Source of the DNA: Amarobacillus sp046328225
Lineage (GTDB): Bacteria; Chloroflexota; Dehalococcoidia; Tepidiformales; Tepidiformaceae
DNA length: 64,000 nucleotides
Direction of reading: 5' to 3'
Assembly (NCBI GenBank): GCA_046328225.1
Contig: JAXLWZ010000019.1
Location: forward strand, 1-64,000
How positions within the stretch are numbered: the first letter of the stretch is position 1; every line of letters starts with the position of its first letter. The notes beneath the pieces were generated by a model. It did no database searches and was not told where the DNA came from. It was given only the letters and a program-made list of their open reading frames with translations. Both the position numbers and the translations under genes were made by a program. Of the stretch, positions 44,043 to 52,994 are shown piece after piece.

Positions 44043-44972
44043 ATGGCAGTTCGACTCGATGGCCAGGTCGCCCTGGTCACTGGCGCGGGCCGCGGCCTCG
44101 GCCGTGCCTACGCAATGGACCTCGCGAAGCATGGCGCGAAGGTCGTCGTCAACGACTTCGGCGGCAGCGTCTCGGGCGAAGGCGCCGATGACTCCCCCGC
44201 GCAGCAGGTTGTCAACGAAATCAAGGCCCTCGGCGGCGATGCAATCGCCAACGGCGGCGACGTCGGCAACTACGACGACTGCTACAACATGGTGAAGCAG
44301 GCGATGGACACCTGGGGCCGCCTCGACGCCATCGTCGCGAACGCCGGCATCCTCCGCGACCTCGCCCTCCACAACATGAGCGAGCACGACTGGGACCTCG
44401 TCATTCGCGTCCACCTCAAGCAGTGCTACAACCTGCTCCACCACGCCTGGCCGGTCTTCCGCCAGCAGGCGTACGGCCGCGTCGTGATGGCGACGTCGTC
44501 CTCGGGCCTCGTCGGCAACTTCGGCCAGGGCAACTACGGCGCTGCCAAGGCGGGCATGCTCGGCCTCATGAACGTCGCCAAGATCGAGGGCGAGAAGTAC
44601 AACATCATGGTCAACCTCATCTCGCCCGGCGCGATGACGCGGATGACCGAAAACCTCATGGGCGGCCGCGGTGAGGACCTTGAGGAGCGCAAGCAGACCT
44701 CCGCGCCGGAGCACGTCGCCCCGGCCGTGACCTACCTCGCCTCCCCGAACTGCACCGTCAGCGGCATCTGCATCGATGCCAACGGTGGCCGCTACGGCCG
44801 CTCGCAGATGGTGCGCACCGTCGGCGTCACCTACGACCCGCACAACTTCAAGGATGCCGACTGGTTCGAGAGCCAGTTCGATGCGATCTGTGACATGACC
44901 GGCGCCACCGAGCCCTGGTCGATGCGCGAAACCCGCCAGGAGCACTACGCCGCGAAGGCGAAGCAGGGCTAA
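44043..44972 (+). CDS. Short-chain dehydrogenase, MFE-2 (17-beta-HSD4)-like
   Basis: This 309-aa NAD(P)-dependent dehydrogenase has a TGAGRGLGRAYAMDLAKHGA cofactor loop, VVVNDFGG, the NAG motif (VANAGILRD) and the active-site NYGAAKAG with Tyr and Lys. The long loop after the second strand (SVSGEGADDSPAQQVVNEIK) and the C-terminal extension are typical of the dehydrogenase part of peroxisomal multifunctional enzyme type 2, which oxidises (3R)-hydroxyacyl-CoA. With the MaoC hydratases it could complete an R-specific beta-oxidation step. GGAGG precedes the ATG; TAGGAT at 44007-44012 is a possible -10. Confidence 0.9.
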   Translation: MAVRLDGQVALVTGAGRGLGRAYAMDLAKHGAKVVVNDFGGSVSGEGADDSPAQQVVNEIKALGGDAIANGGDVGNYDDCYNMVKQAMDTWGRLDAIVANAGILRDLALHNMSEHDWDLVIRVHLKQCYNLLHHAWPVFRQQAYGRVVMATSSSGLVGNFGQGNYGAAKAGMLGLMNVAKIEGEKYNIMVNLISPGAMTRMTENLMGGRGEDLEERKQTSAPEHVAPAVTYLASPNCTVSGICIDANGGRYGRSQMVRTVGVTYDPHNFKDADWFESQFDAICDMTGATEPWSMRETRQEHYAAKAKQG

Positions 44973-44994
44973 CCGCCCCGCCGCTCACGAATCG

Positions 44995-45022
44995 CGAAGG
45001 CCCGCCGCAAGGCGGGCCTTCG
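44995..45022. terminator. Terminator hairpin after the SDR gene
   Basis: CGAAGGCCCGCC-GCAA-GGCGGGCCTTCG is a 12-bp perfect stem with a GNRA-type loop followed by TCTT. It separates the SDR gene from the convergent MOSC gene and can work in both directions. Confidence 0.8.
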
Positions 45023-45043
45023 TCTTCCCCGTCCCCCTGGCTA

Positions 45044-45730
45044 CTACTCCAGGGTGATTTCATCGCCTTCGCGGATCATCCCCGCGACGAAGACCGCGCC
45101 ATAAACGCCGGCACAGGCGTTGTTCAACTCCGCGGCGGCCTTCAGCACGGCCGGCGAGGCCTCGCTCCCCGGGTGCGCGAGCGTGATCATCGCGCAGCGC
45201 CGGTCCGGCTCCGTCACGGCGATGCGTGCCTCCCCAATGCGCACCAGGCGGCCCACCCACGCGTTCTCCGTGAACGGCTCCGCGCTCCCCGTGTCGACCG
45301 TGATGCTCATGCGGAAACGGCCCGCGTCTGGCGCGACGCCCGCGGCCGTCGCGAGCGTGCCCACCGTCGCGTGCGAGATCAGCGTCACCGGCGCGACGTC
45401 GTAGCTCCCGCGATAGTCGTGCAGGAGCGTCAGCCGCTTTCCCGATGCCGCCTCCAGCAGGGCGAGCAGCGCCGGGTCGTTCGCCGCGAAGCGCTCGCCG
45501 CCGGGCGTTTCCACTTCGACCGAGGGCGGCGACCCCGGGACCGTGCGCGTGATGTGCTGCAGCAGCTCCGGATAGTCGCGCGCCGTGAACCACGGGAAGC
45601 TGATCTTCGAATCCGCCAGGACGAACGCGAAGGTGCGGTCCCCCGGGAGCCCCTGGAGCGTCAGCATGCTCTCGCTCAGCCGCTCGCCCCCCATCGACTT
45701 CACCGGGTAACGGTGGATGCTCGTGACCAC
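45044..45730 (-). CDS. MOSC domain protein
   Basis: This protein has about 228 aa if it starts at GTG 45730; TTG 45745 or ATG 45868 are alternatives. It begins VTSIHRYPVKSMGGE, the beta-barrel N-terminus, and continues with the MOSC core (ENAWVGRLVRIGEARIAVTE, RRCAMITLAHPG). The Cys in RRCAM is the conserved residue that carries a sulfur or molybdenum cofactor in this superfamily. Members include amidoxime reductases and sulfur carriers. The partner is unknown. It is divergent from argG and may use the molybdopterin made by MoaDE. Confidence 0.85.
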   Translation of the reverse strand: MVTSIHRYPVKSMGGERLSESMLTLQGLPGDRTFAFVLADSKISFPWFTARDYPELLQHITRTVPGSPPSVEVETPGGERFAANDPALLALLEAASGKRLTLLHDYRGSYDVAPVTLISHATVGTLATAAGVAPDAGRFRMSITVDTGSAEPFTENAWVGRLVRIGEARIAVTEPDRRCAMITLAHPGSEASPAVLKAAAELNNACAGVYGAVFVAGMIREGDEITLE

Positions 45731-45885
45731 GCCAATTCGTTCCAATCTCCCGTCCCGGCGGCAGGTGGCCGCGAGCGCATCATAAACGCAGGCCCGCCTT
45801 GCTTTCGTGGGCGTGCGCGGCGTTTTCCCGGTGCGGGCGCGCGCGAGATACTGGCCACACCGGATCACCCGGGCCGGAGCCGCGC

Positions 45886-47124
45886 GTGCCGAAGCTAGTC
45901 CTTGCCTATTCCGGTGGCCTCGATACCACCACCGCCATCAAATGGCTCACCCTCGAACAGGGCTACGACGTCATCGCCCTCAACATCGACGTCGGCAAGA
46001 GCCGCGAGCAGCCCGTCGTCGAATCTCGCGGCATGGCCGCCGGCGCGGTCAAGGTTCGCGTCATCGATGGCAAGGAAGACTTCATCCGCTACTTCGCCTT
46101 CCCCGCGCTGGCAGCCGGGGCCGTCTACCAGGACGCCTATCCGCTCGCGACCGCGCTCGCCCGGCCGCTCCTGGCCAAGCTCCTGGTCGATGTCGCGCAC
46201 GAAGAGGGCGCGACTGCGGTGGCGCACGGCTGCACGGGCAAGGGGAACGACCAGGTGCGCTTCGACGTCGGCATCATGACGCTCGACCCCTCGCTGAAGA
46301 TCGTCGCGCCCACGCGCGAAAACGCCATGGCGCGCGAATACCAGATCGAATACCTCCAGAAGCACGGCATCGACATCCCCTGGGGCCAGAAGGGCCCGTT
46401 CTCCATCGATGAGAACCTCTGGGGCCGCAGCGCCGAGGCCGGCGTGCTCGAGGATCCCTGGCAGGAGCCTCCCGCCGAAGCCTACGAATGGACCCGCTCC
46501 GCCGAGGACGCGCCCGCCGAACCCGCCTACGTCGAGATCGGCTACGAACACGGCATGCCCATCACCCTCAACGGCGAGGCGATGGCCGCCGTCCCCATGG
46601 TCGAATACCTGAACGAACTCGGCGGCGTGCACGGCGTCGGCCGCATCGACCACATCGAGGACCGGCTGGTCGGCATCAAGAGCCGCGAAATCTACGAAGC
46701 CCCGGCCGCGATCATCTTCCATACAGCGCACCGCGCGCTGGAAGCGATGACGCTTTCGAAGCAGCAGATCAAGCTCAAGAAGTACATCGCGCAGGAATAC
46801 GCCGAGCTGATTTACAACGGGCTCTGGTTCAGCGCCCACCACCAGGACATCGCCGCCTACGTGGCGAGCACGCAGCGCCACGTCAGCGGCACTATCCGCG
46901 TGCGGCTGCAGCGCGGCACCGCCACCGTCGTCGGCCGCCAGGCGAAGGAATCCCTGTACGACCGCGCGCTCGCTACCTATGATCGCGGCGACACGTACGA
47001 CCAATCGGCGGCGGTGGGCTTCATCAACATCTGGGGCCTCCAGACGCGGGTGCAGGCTCGCCAGCAGCTGCTCGGCCAGCTCCCCGAAGCCCTGAAGATC
47101 GCCATGCCGCGAGAGGATGCCTGA
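45886..47124 (+). CDS. argG: Argininosuccinate synthase
   Basis: This 412-aa enzyme condenses citrulline and aspartate with ATP in arginine synthesis. The start is GTG 45886, giving the standard N-terminus PKLVLAYSGGLDTT (ATP pyrophosphatase P-loop). Other marks are AHGCTGKGNDQVRF, PTRENAMAREYQIEY and SIDENLWGRSAE. GGAG lies 6-7 nt upstream. The stop overlaps the start of the next gene by one base, so the two are translationally coupled. No other arginine gene is in the window. Confidence 0.96.
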   Translation: MPKLVLAYSGGLDTTTAIKWLTLEQGYDVIALNIDVGKSREQPVVESRGMAAGAVKVRVIDGKEDFIRYFAFPALAAGAVYQDAYPLATALARPLLAKLLVDVAHEEGATAVAHGCTGKGNDQVRFDVGIMTLDPSLKIVAPTRENAMAREYQIEYLQKHGIDIPWGQKGPFSIDENLWGRSAEAGVLEDPWQEPPAEAYEWTRSAEDAPAEPAYVEIGYEHGMPITLNGEAMAAVPMVEYLNELGGVHGVGRIDHIEDRLVGIKSREIYEAPAAIIFHTAHRALEAMTLSKQQIKLKKYIAQEYAELIYNGLWFSAHHQDIAAYVASTQRHVSGTIRVRLQRGTATVVGRQAKESLYDRALATYDRGDTYDQSAAVGFINIWGLQTRVQARQQLLGQLPEALKIAMPREDA

Positions 47125-47468
47125 TGACCACCACCACTTCCGTCCATGTCAGCTTCGAAGGCTACGGCGAGGCCCCTGAGATCTGGGGCTCGATGCAGGC
47201 GAACTTCCTCGTCACGCAGCACGGCCACCACGCCCAGGAGACCGCCGTCCTCCTCAACGACCCGGCCGCGGCCTACCTCGCCGAGCTCCTCGGCCAGCCC
47301 GATAACGACGAGTTCCGTCGCCAGGCCGCGCGCCACGTCGGGCAGCTCTGGCTCGAAAAGCTCGTGGGCGAAGGTGTCCACCTCGCGCCCGCGATCACCA
47401 TCTCGCGGGGCGCCCTCGAGGCCGATGCCGCCTTCGTGGAGCGCGTGAAGCAGCTCACCGGCAAGTAG
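47124..47468 (+). CDS. Unrecognised 114-aa protein coupled to argG
   Basis: I do not recognise this protein. It is soluble with a mixed strand-helix pattern and a His-rich stretch (TQHGHHAQETAVLLND). The remainder is amphipathic helix with QAARHVGQLWLEKLV. There are no membrane segments and no Cys. Its ATG shares one base with the argG stop, and birA begins 2 nt after its own stop, so it is part of a tight argG-this-birA operon. The codon use and the coupling support a real gene; function is unknown. Confidence 0.72.
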   Translation: MTTTTSVHVSFEGYGEAPEIWGSMQANFLVTQHGHHAQETAVLLNDPAAAYLAELLGQPDNDEFRRQAARHVGQLWLEKLVGEGVHLAPAITISRGALEADAAFVERVKQLTGK

Positions 47469-47470
47469 CC

Positions 47471-48247
47471 GTGCCCGGGCCCGCGTTCGATGCCGCGGCC
47501 TTCCAGCGCGCGCTCACGACCCGCGCCATCGGCCGCTGGATGGTCTACCGCGAGGAGTGCGAATCAACGATGCCGCTCGCGCGCCGCGAGGCCGAGGAAG
47601 GCGCGCCCCACGGCACCATCGTCCTCGCCGAGGCCCAGACCGCGGGCCGGGGCCGCCGCGGCCGCTCCTTTCACAGTCCCGCGGGCGAAAACCTCTACTT
47701 CACGCTGGTCCTCCGCCTTTCGGCCGGGCAGCACCGCGCGCTCCCGGTGGCGCTGCCGCTCGCCGTGGCCGAAGCCGTCCGTGCCGAGGGCATCGACGCG
47801 CGCATCAAGTGGCCGAACGACATCTGGGTGGGCGAACGGAAGCTCTGCGGCATGCTCATCGACGCCGAGGCCGGGCCCGGCGGGCTGCTCGCCTTCCCGG
47901 GCATCGGCATCAACGTCAACGGCGACCCGACGCTCATCCCCGAGCTGGCCGGCGTCGCCACGAGCGTTCACCGCGAACTCGGCCACGCCATCGCCCGGGA
48001 ACCCCTGCTCGCGCGGCTGTGCGAGGTTCTGGAGACGAACTTGGGGCAGCCCTTCGCTGAACTCGTGCCCCGGTATCGCGCACTCTCGCTCGTGCTCGGC
48101 CGGGAGGTGGTCATCACACCCGCGGCCGGCGAACCGTTCGCGGCGCACGCCGAGGACATCACCGCCGATGGCGCGCTCCTCGTCCGGCGCGAAGACGGCC
48201 GCCACGAAACCGTGGCGGCCGCCGATGTCTCCGTTCGCCCGCGCTGA
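47471..48247 (+). CDS. birA: Biotin--[acetyl-CoA-carboxylase] ligase, no HTH domain
   Basis: This 258-aa enzyme attaches biotin to carboxylases. The start is GTG 47471. The biotinyl-AMP loop is QTAGRGRRGRSFHSP, and KWPNDIWVGERKLCGMLID carries the catalytic Lys. A C-terminal SH3-like domain follows. There is no N-terminal winged helix, so it is a monofunctional (group I) ligase that cannot regulate biotin synthesis genes. It is last in the argG operon and converges on a MaoC gene. Confidence 0.93.
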   Translation: MPGPAFDAAAFQRALTTRAIGRWMVYREECESTMPLARREAEEGAPHGTIVLAEAQTAGRGRRGRSFHSPAGENLYFTLVLRLSAGQHRALPVALPLAVAEAVRAEGIDARIKWPNDIWVGERKLCGMLIDAEAGPGGLLAFPGIGINVNGDPTLIPELAGVATSVHRELGHAIAREPLLARLCEVLETNLGQPFAELVPRYRALSLVLGREVVITPAAGEPFAAHAEDITADGALLVRREDGRHETVAAADVSVRPR

Positions 48248-48250
48248 GGG

Positions 48251-48727
48251 CTAGGGGTTCTTCTTCGGGACCATCACCTTGCGGCGGAAGTAGCACACTT
48301 CCTCGCCCCGCTGGTTGATGCCGCGCGTCTCCACCGTGACGATGCCCCGGTCCGGCCGGCTCGTCGATTCCACCTTCTCCAGCACCAGCGTCTCGGCGCG
48401 GATGGTGTCGCCGTGGAAGGTCGGCTTGCTGTGCTTGAGGCTCTCGATCTCAAGGTTCGCGATCGCCTTGCCCGAGACGTCCGGCACGCTCATGCCCAGC
48501 ACGAGCGAATACACGAAGTTGCCGACCACCACGTTCTGCTTGAACTGCGTCTCCTCCTCCGCGTACCAGCGGTCGGAGTGGAGCGGGTGGTGGTTCATCG
48601 TGATATCGCAGAAGAGATGGTCTTCCGACTCCGTGATCGTCTTGCTGGGCCAGTGCTTGTACACGTCGCCCGGCTCGAATTCCTCGTAATAGCGCCCGAA
48701 CTTATCCCGCCCGTCATAAACCGCCAT
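48251..48727 (-). CDS. MaoC-like dehydratase 3
   Basis: This 158-aa hot-dog protein starts MAVYDGRDKFGRYYEEFEPG and carries the hydratase motif ITESEDHLFCDITMNHHPLH with the Asp and His. ATG 48727 is chosen because AAGGAGG lies 6 nt upstream; a Met codon directly before it is also possible. It resembles mesaconyl-CoA or (R)-specific enoyl-CoA hydratases of the single-domain type. It lies just downstream of an acyl-CoA dehydrogenase gene on the same strand, with heptamer repeats in between. Confidence 0.87.
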   Translation of the reverse strand: MAVYDGRDKFGRYYEEFEPGDVYKHWPSKTITESEDHLFCDITMNHHPLHSDRWYAEEETQFKQNVVVGNFVYSLVLGMSVPDVSGKAIANLEIESLKHSKPTFHGDTIRAETLVLEKVESTSRPDRGIVTVETRGINQRGEEVCYFRRKVMVPKKNP

Positions 48728-48761
48728 CATGGTCCTCCTTATCGCCCGGGGTTGTCCCGCC

Positions 48762-48789
48762 AACAGCTAACAGCCAACAGCTAATAGCT
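48762..48789 (+). repeat. Four heptamer repeats (AACAGCT type)
   Basis: AACAGCT, AACAGCC, AACAGCT and AATAGCT follow each other without gaps between the MaoC and acyl-CoA dehydrogenase genes; the last one overlaps the dehydrogenase stop. On the other strand they read as GTT-initiated heptamers, as at 53736-53763. They resemble short tandemly repeated sequences known from cyanobacterial genomes. Confidence 0.75.
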
Positions 48790-49960
48790 ACACCGGATAG
48801 TCGCGCACCAGGTTCCGGGCGATGACGATCTTCTGGATGTCGCTCGTGCCCTCGGCGATGATCATCAGCGGCGCGTCGCGGTAGTAGCGCTCCAACGGGA
48901 GCTCCTTGCTGTAGGCCACGCCGCCGTGGATGCGCATCGAATCGAGCACGACTTCCTGCGCGATTTCGGTCGAGAACAGCTTCGCCATGCCCGCGTCGAG
49001 GTCGCTGCGCTCGCCGGCGTCCTTCTTGCGCGCGGCATCGAAGGTGAGGAGGCGGGCGGCGCGGATCTTCGTCGCCATCTCCGCCAGGCGCAGCTGCTGG
49101 GCCTGGTGTTCGAAGATCGGCTTGCCGAACGCCTCGCGCTTCTGGGCGTACCGGATCGCGTCATCGAAGGCCGCCTGCGCGACACCCACGCCGCGCGCCG
49201 CGACGTTGATTCGCCCCACTTCCAGCGCGCTCATGATGTGCTGGAAGCCGCTGCCTTCCTTGCCGCCAAGGACCGCGCTGGCCGGCACGCGGGCGTCCTC
49301 GAACGAAAGCTCCGTCGTCTCGACGCCCTTGTAGCCGAGCTTGTCGAACTTCTTCCCCTTCACGAAGCCCGGGGTTTCGTGCGGCACGAGGAAGGCGGTG
49401 ATGCCCTTGTGGCGCGGCTGCGCCGCCGGGTCCGTCTTCGTCATCACCAGGTAGACGCCGGCGCGGTGGCCGTTCGTCACCCACATCTTCTGGCCGTTGA
49501 TGATGTAGTCATCGCCGTCGCGGCGGGCCGTGGTCTTGATGGCCTGCGCGTCCGAACCGGCGTCCGGCTCGGTGATGCTGAGCGCGCAGCGCATTTCGGG
49601 CTCGACGAGCTTCGGGAGGTAGAACTGCTTCTGCTCCGGCGTGCCGTATTCGTTGATGGCGTAGCCGACGAGCACGTGCGTGTTGATGATGCCCGCGAGG
49701 CTCATCCAGCCGCGCGCCAGCTCCATGCAGACGCCCGCGTAGCATTCGAAGGTCAGGTCCAGCCCGCCGTACTGCTCCGGGATCTTGATGCCGAACAGTC
49801 CCATGTCCGACATCCCCTTGAGCAGCGGCTCGGGGAAGGCGTCCGCGTGTTCGAACTCGCTCGCGTTCGGGCGGACTTCCTTTTCGACCCAGACGCCCAC
49901 GTTGTTCACGACATCCCTGGCGAGCGGATCGAGGATGTCTGCGGCGTAGTCTCGCGCCAT
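48788..49960 (-). CDS. Acyl-CoA dehydrogenase
   Basis: This 390-aa FAD enzyme oxidises acyl-CoA to enoyl-CoA. Signatures are RCALSITEPDAGSDAQAI, WVTNGHRAGVYLV, GSGFQHIMSALEVGRINVAA, and RIHGGVAYSKELPLERYYRD. The catalytic Glu position falls in EGTSDIQKIVIARNL. The start ATG at 49960 follows an AAGGAAGG leader. It probably feeds the MaoC hydratase next to it. The acyl chain specificity is not clear. Confidence 0.93.
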   Translation of the reverse strand: MARDYAADILDPLARDVVNNVGVWVEKEVRPNASEFEHADAFPEPLLKGMSDMGLFGIKIPEQYGGLDLTFECYAGVCMELARGWMSLAGIINTHVLVGYAINEYGTPEQKQFYLPKLVEPEMRCALSITEPDAGSDAQAIKTTARRDGDDYIINGQKMWVTNGHRAGVYLVMTKTDPAAQPRHKGITAFLVPHETPGFVKGKKFDKLGYKGVETTELSFEDARVPASAVLGGKEGSGFQHIMSALEVGRINVAARGVGVAQAAFDDAIRYAQKREAFGKPIFEHQAQQLRLAEMATKIRAARLLTFDAARKKDAGERSDLDAGMAKLFSTEIAQEVVLDSMRIHGGVAYSKELPLERYYRDAPLMIIAEGTSDIQKIVIARNLVRDYPV

Positions 49961-50147
49961 CGGCCTTGCCTTCCTTCTGTCCCGTGAAGTGCGTGCATTA
50001 TCCGCCGCGCCGCCCTTACCGGCACCGGTCACGCTCGCGCGAATTCCGAATCGCGCTCGAATCTTCCGTTTACGTCACAGTCAGTGCCGTGGAATAATCG
50101 ATGCATCCGATTGGCGGGACCCTCGTGGTTCGCGCGCGAGGTATCTC

Positions 50148-51563
50148 ATGGCGATGGAACGCGGCACTGCAGCCATGGGCCCGAGGCCGGGCGGACCGAT
50201 GCCGGGGGGCGCGAAACCATCGTTCAAGCAGGCGCTCGACGTCTTCGCGTCGCGCAACTATCGCTTCCTCTGGACCTCCTCGCTTTTCTCCTTCACCGGC
50301 ATGCAGATGCAGCAGGTCGCCCGCGCGCTGCTCGCCTGGCACCTGACACACTCCTTCGGCGCGGTGGGGGCCATCTCGCTCTCCTTCGGCCTGCCGATGT
50401 TGCTGCTTTCGCTTGTCGGCGGATCGCTCGCGGACCGCTTCGAAAAGCGGAACCTGTCGCTGATTTCGCAGATGGTGACCGGGCTCCTCGCGCTCATCAA
50501 CGCCCTGATGCTCGTGACGCACACGATCACCTTCGAATGGCTGTTCATCCTCGGGCTTGGCGGCGGCACCGCCATGGCATTGGGCATGCCCGCGCGCACG
50601 CCGCTCATGGCCCAGGCCGTCGGCCCCGATAAGGTCATGAGCGCGATGGCGATGTCGAACGCGGCGATGAACTTCACGCGCCTCTTCGGCCCCGCCCTGG
50701 CCGGCGCGATGGTCGCCGCCTGGAACCTGGAATCGGTGTACTTCCTCCAGGCCGGCCTCTATGTGCTCTCCTGCCTCACCCTCCTCTTCGTGCCGACCGG
50801 GCTCGGGAAGGCGATGGCGCACGGCCCCGCGCGCAAGGGCATGTTCTCCGAGATCGGTGAAGGCCTGAAATACGTCGCCACCGACTCGCGGCTGCGCATG
50901 CTGAACGGGACCATGCTCATCATCAGCTTCTTCGGCATGCCCTACGTGATGCTCCTCGCCGGCTTCGTGAAAGAGGAGCTGGGCAAGGGCGACGGCGCCT
51001 TCGGCCTCCTCCAGTCCGTCTCCGGCGTCGGCGCGCTCGCCGGGTCGCTCGCCATCGCCACACTGACGACCTTCGACCGCAAGAACACGGTGCAGTGGCT
51101 CGCAGGCATGGTCGGCGGCGCCGGGCTCATCGGCCTCGCGCTCGGATCGCAGGCGTTCGGCTACAGCGGCGCGCTCGTGGCGATCCTCATCCTCGGGCTC
51201 TCGCTCACGGCGTATCAGACGCTCAATTCCACGCTGATCATGGACGCGACGAAGCCGGAGTATTACGGCCGGGTCATGAGCATCAACATGCTGAGCTTCT
51301 CGGCGATGCCCCTCATGGCGTTCCCGCTCGGGCGCGTGGCCGATGTCGTGGGTGTGCAACAGACCTTCGCCGCGCAGGGCATCATCGTCGCCGCCGCGCT
51401 CGTGCTGGTGGCCATCGTGAACCCCGGGCACAGCTTCGGCCGGGTGCCCCCGCGCGCCTACTCGGCCGGGATGGGCATGAGCCCCGTCGCCGCCCGTCCC
51501 GGCGTGCGCCCACCCGTCGCCGTCGAGGAAGAAGCCGCGGCCGCGCCCGCCGGCGGCCAGTAG
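50148..51563 (+). CDS. MFS transporter (EntS-like, MFS_3)
   Basis: This 471-aa protein has 12 membrane helices, with the loop motif GGSLADRFEKRNL between helices 2 and 3 and a matching LGRVADVVGV in the second half. It starts with a polar stretch (to about 28), then ALDVFASRNYRFLWTSSLFSF. It resembles bacterial MFS_3 exporters of siderophores or drugs. Gly/Pro/Ala-rich residues form the tail. GAGG lies 6 nt before the ATG. It diverges from the acyl-CoA dehydrogenase across 187 bp that contain an AATAAT-type -10 near 50092. Confidence 0.88.
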   Translation: MAMERGTAAMGPRPGGPMPGGAKPSFKQALDVFASRNYRFLWTSSLFSFTGMQMQQVARALLAWHLTHSFGAVGAISLSFGLPMLLLSLVGGSLADRFEKRNLSLISQMVTGLLALINALMLVTHTITFEWLFILGLGGGTAMALGMPARTPLMAQAVGPDKVMSAMAMSNAAMNFTRLFGPALAGAMVAAWNLESVYFLQAGLYVLSCLTLLFVPTGLGKAMAHGPARKGMFSEIGEGLKYVATDSRLRMLNGTMLIISFFGMPYVMLLAGFVKEELGKGDGAFGLLQSVSGVGALAGSLAIATLTTFDRKNTVQWLAGMVGGAGLIGLALGSQAFGYSGALVAILILGLSLTAYQTLNSTLIMDATKPEYYGRVMSINMLSFSAMPLMAFPLGRVADVVGVQQTFAAQGIIVAAALVLVAIVNPGHSFGRVPPRAYSAGMGMSPVAARPGVRPPVAVEEEAAAAPAGGQ

Positions 51564-51594
51564 CGGCCAGCGCCAAATTTCGCAGCGAACGAAA

Positions 51595-51619
51595 ACGGGG
51601 AGGCCATTGGCCTCCCCGT
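51595..51619. terminator. Terminator hairpin between MFS and CCR genes
   Basis: ACGGGGAGGCC-ATT-GGCCTCCCCGT is an 11-bp perfect stem between convergent genes, preceded by an A-rich run that becomes a T-run on the opposite strand, so it suits the CCR transcript especially. Confidence 0.8.
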
Positions 51620-51645
51620 CCTGCGGGTGTCGCCGGTGCCGCCGC

Positions 51646-52899
51646 TCAGGACCGCGCGCCGGTCCCCTGCTGCGTCGCGTTGACGAGAATGACCATGTTC
51701 CCCTCGGGGTGGCGATTCTCGTACATCAGCTGGTGGCACTCGCCCGTTTCGTTGAACGGGAAGACGCGGCCCAGGCAGGGGTCGATCTTGCCCTCGATCA
51801 CGAGCTCGTTGAAGGCGTAGGCCTGCTCGTCGTTCGCGAAGTGCGAGCCCTGGAGGCGCTTCTGGCGCATCCAGAGGTAGCGCAGGTCCACATCCGCGTT
51901 GTAGCCCGTCGTGCCCGCGCAGATGACGACCATGCCGCCCGTATCGCAGACGAACTGGCTCGTGGGCACGGTGTCCTGCCCGGGGTGTTCGAACACCAGG
52001 CGCGGGCTCTTGCGCTCGCCGAGGATGTCCCAGATCGCCTTGCCGAACGCGCGGGCGCCGCCCGTGAACTTGCCCATCGCGTCGTTGTCGGTCCAGTCGG
52101 GCAGGCGGCCCCAGTGGCTGAAGTCCTTGCGGTTGATGCAGCCGATGGCGCCGAGTCGCATGCAGTGTTCGAACTTCGCGGGGCTCGAAACGACACCGAT
52201 GGGCTTCGCGCCCGCGTTCGCCGCCAGCTGCAGTGCCATCGACCCGAGGCCGCCGGAAGCGCCCCACACGAGGACGACGTCGCCTTCCTGCACGTTGTGC
52301 GGCGGCCACCCGAAGAGCATGCGGTAGGCCGTGGCCCCGACGAGGAAGTACGCGGCCGCGGCCTCCCAGGTGAGGTGCTTCGGCTTCGGCGCGCACTGGT
52401 GCGCCTGCACCTTCGTGAACTGCGCGAACGAACCCCAGTTCGTCTCGTAGCCCCAGATGCGGAACGACGGGTCGAACATCGGGTCCTGCCCGGCCTCCAC
52501 CCCCGGCGCGTGGACATCCCAGGTGCCGCAGTGGACGACCACTTCGTCCCCGACCTTCCAGTCGCGAACGGCGGAGCCAACCTTATAGATGATGCCCGAT
52601 GCATCGGAGCCGCCGATGTGGAAGTCCTCCGGTTCGCCCGCCTTGTTGCGCGCGCCGATGACGTCCACGGGCGAGCCCAGCCCGGCCCAGACGTTGTTGT
52701 AGTTGACGCCCGCCGCCATGACGTAGACGAGGACATCGTCGGCGCCGATCTCGGGCACGTTGACCACTTCCGGCTGGAACGCCTGGCGCGGTTCGCCGAA
52801 GCGCGACTGGCGGATGAGTTGGGCGTGCATGCGCGCCGGCACGTGCCCCAGCGGCGGAACTTCGCCCAGGTCGTAGAGATCCTTCAGTTCGTCGGCCAA
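51646..52899 (-). CDS. ccr: Crotonyl-CoA carboxylase/reductase
   Basis: This 417-aa medium-chain dehydrogenase-fold enzyme reductively carboxylates crotonyl-CoA to ethylmalonyl-CoA (or reduces acryloyl-CoA). TTG 52899 is chosen as start: GAGGAG lies 5 nt upstream and the family opening LKDLYDLGEVPPLGHVPA follows. Marks are AAGVNYNNVWAGLG, FHIGGSDASGIIYKVG, WGYETNWGSFAQFTKVQ and the NADPH loop VWGASGGLGSMALQLA. The C-terminus has HPEGNMVILV. It lies 95 bp downstream of methylmalonyl-CoA epimerase in the same direction, which is consistent with the ethylmalonyl-CoA pathway, although mutase and lyase genes are not present. Confidence 0.93.
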   Translation of the reverse strand: MADELKDLYDLGEVPPLGHVPARMHAQLIRQSRFGEPRQAFQPEVVNVPEIGADDVLVYVMAAGVNYNNVWAGLGSPVDVIGARNKAGEPEDFHIGGSDASGIIYKVGSAVRDWKVGDEVVVHCGTWDVHAPGVEAGQDPMFDPSFRIWGYETNWGSFAQFTKVQAHQCAPKPKHLTWEAAAAYFLVGATAYRMLFGWPPHNVQEGDVVLVWGASGGLGSMALQLAANAGAKPIGVVSSPAKFEHCMRLGAIGCINRKDFSHWGRLPDWTDNDAMGKFTGGARAFGKAIWDILGERKSPRLVFEHPGQDTVPTSQFVCDTGGMVVICAGTTGYNADVDLRYLWMRQKRLQGSHFANDEQAYAFNELVIEGKIDPCLGRVFPFNETGECHQLMYENRHPEGNMVILVNATQQGTGARS

Positions 52900-52994
52900 T
52901 GCGGCTCCTCGCAGGCGGCTCTCCCGCCGGATTATGGGTTCAGCCAGTCTAGCCATCCCCCGGGAGCCGCTCAATTCGCCCCGGCGTTTGAACG

